DNA of 64,000 nucleotides from Anthonomus grandis grandis. Taxonomy: Eukaryota; Arthropoda; Insecta; Coleoptera; Curculionidae. A program made the translations under genes and the position numbers. The stretch is from contig NC_065551.1 in the NCBI RefSeq assembly GCF_022605725.1, forward strand, positions 16,058,001-16,122,000. The letters run 5' to 3'. Positions within the stretch are counted from its first letter, which is position 1. The number at the start of each line of letters is the position of its first letter. Under the pieces are notes generated by a model. It had not been told where the DNA came from and did no database searches. It saw only the letters and a list, made by a program, of their open reading frames with translations. Positions 59,161 through 64,000 of this stretch are shown here, piece by piece.

Positions 59161-60569
59161 GTAAAGGTCCATGGATTACTGACAATATACGATTTATGAT
59201 GAAACTTAGACAAAAAGTCCTCACGAAGTATAAAAAACTAAAAACTGATGCTGCGCTTCATGAATACAAACAAATTAGGAATTTTGTAACGGATGCAGTA
59301 CGTAGCGAAAAGAAAGCCTACTTAAATAAACAATTTAAATCAAACCCTACTTGTTTTTGGAAAACATTGAATTCTCTTAACATAACATCTAAAGTTTCTC
59401 CTTCCACAATTATTAGCGATTCTCGAAACGCACCTAATGGACTTAATTCTTTTTTTATTAATAGCATTCTCAAGGTAAATACGGTACGCACTAATAATGG
59501 CCTTAAAACTAAGTATACCAATAAAGTACACCCTAATGTTAAGAAACTATTTCAATTTAGAGAAATTTCTGAAAAGCAAGTTGAAAAAATAATTTGTAGT
59601 ATAAAGTCTACTACAACTGGTTCTAATGGCATGCACATTAAAATAATTTCACTTTTGGTTCCTTATTTAACACCCTATATAACTTTTATAATTAATAAAG
59701 CACTTGTATTATCAAAATTTCTATCTGAATGGAAGAATGATGATTTACTGCCCATCCCAAAAAATAATACCCCTACGGAATTTTCTCATTATCGACCTAT
59801 AAGTATATTGCTAACCCTTTCTAAAATATTGGAAAAGGCCATGTATATGCAATTAAATTATTTTTTTAGACCTAATTCCATAATTCCTATTACTCAGTCA
59901 GGGTTTCGATCGCGGCATGGTACCACGACAGCACTATTGCATGTATGTGATGATATTTTTAGTGCTTTGGATAATAGAGAGGTTACTGCATTAGTGCTGC
60001 TGGACTATAGCAAAGGGTTTGATACTCTGGATTACTCTCTTCTTCTTACCAAACTAAAATATTTTGGATTACACGAGTCGGCGCTGAGTCTACTTTGTGA
60101 TTACTTAAGTAATAGAAAGCAAAGAGTGCGCTTAAATTCCACCTTTTCAGAATATTTAAATATTAATCAGGGAGTTCCTCAAGGCAGCATTTTGGGGCCA
60201 CTACTATTTTCGATTTATACTTGTGATTTTTCTGAATTCCTGCATAACTGCAAGGCTCACCAATATGCAGATGACGTCCAACTCTACTCAGCTTTTCCAA
60301 TAAATGAACTGAATACTGGCTTAGCACGCATTAATACCGATTTAAATCAAATTGTACAGGTGTCTAATTTTCATGGGCTGGCTCTCAACGGTACTAAATC
60401 TAAACTATTACTTTTTGGAATGCCTAAATCTTATTATTTGAATTTAAATGTTATTATCGATGGAAATATTATACAACCATCTGACTGCGAACGAAACCTA
60501 GGCATTCATCTTGATAATCAGCTTAATTTTGTAAAACATATTTCCAGTATTTTACAAAAAGCCTATTGA
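59160..60569 (+). pseudogene. LINE reverse transcriptase domain
   Basis: After KGPWITDNIRFM comes an open frame with FWKTLNSLNITSK, TTTGSNGMHIKI, YRPISILLTLSKILEK, TQSGFRSRHGTTTALL, VLLDYSKGFDTLDY (catalytic D), NQGVPQGSILGPLLFSIYT, AHQYADDVQLYSAF (catalytic DD), LALNGTKSKLLLFG and RNLGIHLDNQLNF. All core residues are present. The frame ends with TGA at 60567-60569 through a frameshift at QKAY|K, and the protein continues in the next frame. No RNase H domain. Confidence 0.9.
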
Positions 60570-61093
60570 AAATTCTATACATGCATAAAGATATTTTATC
60601 TTCTGATGTTAAACTCAAATTAAGTGATTCGTTGGTTCTCTCTTTAATTAGCTATGGTAGTGTACTCTTCTGGCCAGCTCTTGCTCAAAAGGACAAGTTA
60701 AGCCTACAAAAGCCACAAAATGCTTGCCTAAAGTTTTGCTACGATAGAAGAAAATTTGATCACGTCACCCCGTTATTTCTTGCCTCTGGCTGGTTGAATT
60801 TGGATGAACGTTATAAAATCAATATGGCTGTTCTTGTTTATAAGGTACTCTATAATAAACTTCCCCAATATCTATATGACAAATTATCCAGTCATAACAG
60901 CATACATGGCCGTGAAATGCGCCAGTCTGCAAACCTTTTGATACCAAATCATAGAACTTCCAAATTCCAAGGGTCTTTTAGTTATAGTGCGGTTAAGGTT
61001 TATAATTCACTGCCAAATAACCTTAAAGCTAAAACCTCGGCTGTCTTATTTCGAAAAGCTGTCAAATCTTACTTTTCTAACACTGCGAACTAA
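60566..61093 (+). pseudogene. LINE ORF2 C-terminal domain
   Basis: Continues the reverse transcriptase after a frameshift: LYMHKDILSSDVKLKLSDSL, SLISYGSVLFWPAL, SLQKPQNACLKFCYD, YKVLYNKLPQYLYDKL, and the conserved LINE tail YSAVKVYNSLPNNLKAKTSA. Stop at 61091-61093. The frame is intact to the natural end. Confidence 0.85.
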
Positions 61094-61442
61094 TAACTAA
61101 AATATAAAAAATATATTTCATTTAATTTTAAGTTATATCACTAATTACTTTTTTCTTTCTTTTATAAACTAGATATAATTATAATTATTTTAATTATTAA
61201 TTACGTCATGTGACGTAAGCAAAATTCTATTTTAGGTTTCTTATAATTTTAGGCTTCTCTTCTTATTTTTTTTTATGTTTTTCATAATGTTTAAAACTTA
61301 TTCAATTTATTTATTATTTACATTATTATGCTTTCGTATGTTAAGTTAGCAGTGCGGTTAGATAGAGTAGCCCCAGGCTAGATCTCGCCGCATTTTTGGT
61401 TAATAACTTTTGTAACTATTTTCGTAATATAAAGGCATTTAA

Positions 61443-61499
<57 letters not shown>
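61443..61499 (+). repeat. (ATT)n microsatellite, LINE tail
   Basis: About 19 ATT units follow the LINE 3' UTR and stop at the flank ATGAGTAAG. It is probably the expanded original tail of the element. Confidence 0.9.
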
Positions 61500-61579
61500 G
61501 AGTAAGCTACTTCTTGATCACCTTTACTAAACTTTTGTTATGGTAATCATTTGGATATTGTCGATAATTTTATTTTATA

Positions 61580-62461
61580 ACTTTCGAAAAAAAAATGCAT
61601 AATTTTAATATCTATTAAGGAGAAAGATGAACTTAAAATTAAAAGTCTCAAAAATCACAAATATTTATGAGACTTTGACTTTAAGTGCATTTTTCTCTCT
61701 GTTAGATATTACTAAAGTCTCTTTCAAAATAATGGATAAATTTCTTGAATAATCCTAATAAATGTGCTACACATTTTAATAAATATCGTTATAACTACAG
61801 CACTTTTCTAGAAAAATAATTTTTCTAAAAAAGTGTGCGTCTTATCCATTTAAATTATGCTTTATGAGAATTCATTTGGTCCCTATTTAATACTGCAAAC
61901 GAAGAAGTGCGGTAATTTTTTTTAAGTATTGTAAATTTTTATTAAAATTTAAGTTTTTTGTGAAGAACATTATTATTTCTATAAATAGATATCAATAATT
62001 TTGTTCACATTTGCTTTCTAGGCAACGCAGATGAACGGTATTTTCCGATACGAGGCTGCATTGAAATTTCCCTACTGTGTCAGATGTCAGCGACAATATG
62101 CCATGTTAAAATTGGAATAAACAATTGGCAATGAAACGAGCGGCTCATGCCATTGTGACAAATGCGATATTGTCACTCCTCTGCTCGCTCCCCCGACGTG
62201 GCTCCCCAGTTATAAATGGGAAAAATGCCACGTCGAAGGAGATTTTTTAAAATGAAGAAAAATGTATTTGGTGATGTATCGATTTTATTCTTTCAAGGTG
62301 AGCTTATCATAAATAATAAATCAACATTAAGTACAAATTATTTTTTTCTCTTGGAAAATACGTTGTTTAAAAAAAACTTTTTTTCTAAAACACATGTGCA
62401 TAAACTCTGACTTAAAACCTAACGCACTTCGATATTTAAACATATTATTATCTCTACAAAG
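61580..62461. other. AT-rich DNA with a GC-richer island and possible small exon
   Basis: An inverted copy of the dispersed motif lies at 61841-61860 (GTCTTATCCATTTAAATTATG in form). At 62020-62300 the composition is less AT-rich. TATAAATGGG precedes ATG at 62216, and the frame MGKMPRRRRFFKMKKNVFGD runs to a donor-like CAAG|GTGAGC near 62298. It could be a small first exon of a host or transposon gene. I recognise no domain, and the support is weak. Confidence 0.25.
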
Positions 62462-63125
62462 GTAACCGCTTCATTAGTGAGGGCGTGACGTTTGGCTTAC
62501 CACTAATTTACTTATCTGACACTATTGATATTCAAATAAATGATGCCTCTCTGCCAGTAGTTACTGAAGCGAAAAATTTGGGAATGTTTTTGGATAATGC
62601 CCTCTTATTTCATACTTACATTAAACAAAAGGTATAGCCTATGTATATGCGTTTAAGGAAAATAAACTACTTAAAAAAATATTTGCCACCAAACACTAAA
62701 TTATCACAACTTTCTTACATTAGATAACTCTAAATCTATTCAAAAATTACAAAATACATGCATGCGTTTTTCATTTGATATAGCTTTTAGAAATCACATT
62801 ATCTCACATTTAGATAATTATTTGATTTTATCAATGTTTAATAAACGCAAATATCATATTTTTTTGTTTATATACCGAGTAATAAAAAGTGGAGATCCGC
62901 CATATCTAAGGGCACTTTTTAGTGCCATTTTCATGACCATACTGACTCTACTAGAAATAAAGCTGATTTTAATGTTCGATTATATAAATCAGCTAATTTC
63001 CAAAAATTTGTTAGCTATTTTGCAACACATATGTGGAATGGTCTCCCACATAATGTAAAACAAATGTCGCCTAACCTTTACAAGAACTTTATTAAATCGC
63101 GTCTTCTGGAGGAGCAAATGAGATA
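62462..63125 (+). pseudogene. C-terminal fragment of another LINE ORF2
   Basis: In broken frames: VTEAKNLGMFLDNALLFHTY, YMRLRKINYLKKYLPPNTK, KSIQKLQNTCMRFSFDIAFR, YRVIKSGDPPYLRALF and the tail NFQKFVSYFATHMWNGLPHN. This is the region after the reverse transcriptase core in CR1/Jockey-like LINEs. The polymerase itself is absent, so the copy is 5' truncated. A 3' UTR-like stretch runs on to TGATGACAAATAAA (~63605-63618). Confidence 0.78.
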
Positions 63126-63620
63126 ATTTAAACTTTTTATTTTAAGCATGTTGATATATTTGTATTGCATATGCTTTAGTGGTTTAAAAAAGCTCCTCAT
63201 AATTTAAATTATTTTTTACATTATTTATTTTTTGTTATTTTAATTGCTCGCCTGCCTGATGCATATCTTGAGTTTCCACTAACAATTGAAATTAACATTT
63301 CATTACTTTGTTTTTGTCTGGTTCTCGGTGTTCTTTTCTACGCTTTTGTACACTTATTTCTGTATTTCTTGCTTCCTTTTGCGCCTTCTACCTTTAGGAT
63401 GTATAAGTTTTCTTTCTAACTTACACTTATATATGTCAGAATTATATATTACTATATTAATTGAAAAGTATTATAGAAAGCAGGGCTACTTTACACAAGC
63501 TTGTATTCAAACGAGTCTTGTGGAGCGGTTATATAATCGCGAGGTGGTTATATTATTTATATTTTTTTTTTATTAATATTGTATTATAACTATAGCTCTG
63601 TATCTTGATGACAAATAAAA
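63126..63620 (+). other. Probable LINE 3' UTR
   Basis: T-rich sequence after the LINE C terminus, ending CTATAGCTCTGTATCTTGAT and GACAAATAAA. It contains a chance hydrophobic frame (63286-63576). The end point is a guess from the AATAAA-type end. Confidence 0.4.
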
Positions 63621-63771
63621 CGGGTTTGAAGTTAAAGTCTGAAGTTTCTAATTTTATGGTATCGATGTCATGCCTTTTCTAATAGTCGATGATCTAATTT
63701 ATGATGATGTGTTATTCCTAACTTTCGGGTGCCAAAATTTTGAAGGAATTCTCATTAGATGATTCCTTAAC

Positions 63772-64000
63772 TCCTCTTCCTTTAGGCTTGGATCTCTTAA
63801 GACAATTAGAGTACTACACGTTTCAAAAAGTCTTGTACTTTACTACCAAAACTCTAGAGGTTGTAACACTAAATGTGACGAAATTGTTCACTCAGTTTCC
63901 ACAGGTTTTTGTTACATTATGGGACTTACAGAAACGTGGTTAAAGGCCGATATATCTAACTCTGAATTGTTTCCCTCTAACTATGATGTCTGTCGTGCTG
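63772..64000 (+). pseudogene. Start of another LINE endonuclease, cut by window end
   Basis: An open frame from about 63772: SKSLVLYYQNSRGCNTKCDE, then IVHSVSTGFCYIMGLTETWL, KADISNSELFPSNYDVCRA. YYQNSRG is the first endonuclease motif (N) and TETWL the second (E). The family usually has RGLRTK at the GCNTK position. It continues past 64000. No ATG was located for the domain, and completeness is unknown. Confidence 0.75.

Larger units (their letters stand above)
58394..61497 (+). mobile_element. 5'-truncated LINE (CR1/Jockey-like)
   Basis: Contains endonuclease from SETWL onward, reverse transcriptase, C-terminal domain, a ~350-bp 3' UTR and an (ATT)n tail. The flanks GGATATGA on the left and ATGAGTAAG on the right match a continuous sequence at 56435-56450 (GGATATGAGTAAA), so the insertion point is known. 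The duplication is at most TATGA. The 5' end is truncated before the first endonuclease motif, as is usual in target-primed reverse transcription. Confidence 0.88.

Noticed and set aside
63286..63576. Hydrophobic 96-residue frame
   Set aside because: It lies in the T-rich 3' UTR-like part after a LINE tail; composition explains it.

Overview
The window is AT-rich, gene-poor nuclear DNA of an animal, most likely an insect (a beetle would fit, but that is a guess). The evidence is the element mix: Jockey/CR1-like LINEs, pogo, mariner and IS630-like DNA transposons, a DIRS-like element, and AT-rich tandem repeats. No intact host protein-coding gene is visible. The only host-like signal is a possible TATA promoter with a noncoding first exon on the minus strand near 35.4-35.6 kb. 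If real, the left 35 kb could be a long first intron.

Layout. 1-963: RNase H tail of a LINE. 4308-9650: a ~1.5 kb repeat (copy A) split by a nearly complete LINE (5424-9266). An unsplit inverted copy B lies at 23833-25274 and serves as the empty site. 11975-16960: a decayed LINE interrupted by a 2,627-bp pogo-like transposon (12255-14881) with perfect 24-bp terminal inverted repeats. 20544-23297: a 2.75-kb transposon flanked by TTAA, with a spliced DDE-type transposase gene of a family I cannot name. 26393-26684: a 16-bp hairpin, then a 2 x 110-bp palindrome whose right arm holds a hammerhead-ribozyme-like core. 27296-29084: a mariner-like element with split inverted repeats. 31.7-32.4 kb: a second mariner-like remnant. 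35.9-36.6 kb: a truncated copy of a THAP-like transposon. 36981-39895: a DIRS-like retroelement (RT, RNase H, tyrosine recombinase) on the minus strand. 40.7-45.0 kb: two copies of a ~1 kb repeat with a minus-strand LINE between them; a third copy lies at 54.0 kb. 46.0-46.7 kb: a 168-bp satellite. 47860-54014: an IS630-like transposon on the minus strand, split by a 3.3-kb THAP-like transposon with an 8-bp target duplication. 56.4-58.4 kb: a degenerate ~0.5/2 kb tandem array, invaded by another LINE (58394-61497) ending in (ATT)n. 62.4-63.6 kb: the tail of a further LINE. 63.8-64.0 kb: the start of another endonuclease domain, running off the window.

At least four nested insertions can be read: pogo in LINE, LINE in repeat A, THAP element in IS630-like element, LINE in tandem array. 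They give relative ages. Much of the DNA between elements shares a recurring motif (about TGCATAATTTAAATGGA) and looks like very old, diverged tandem repeats. The most interesting items are the ribozyme palindrome, the TTAA element and the THAP-like family. Assignments rest on motif recognition by eye; no database search was possible.
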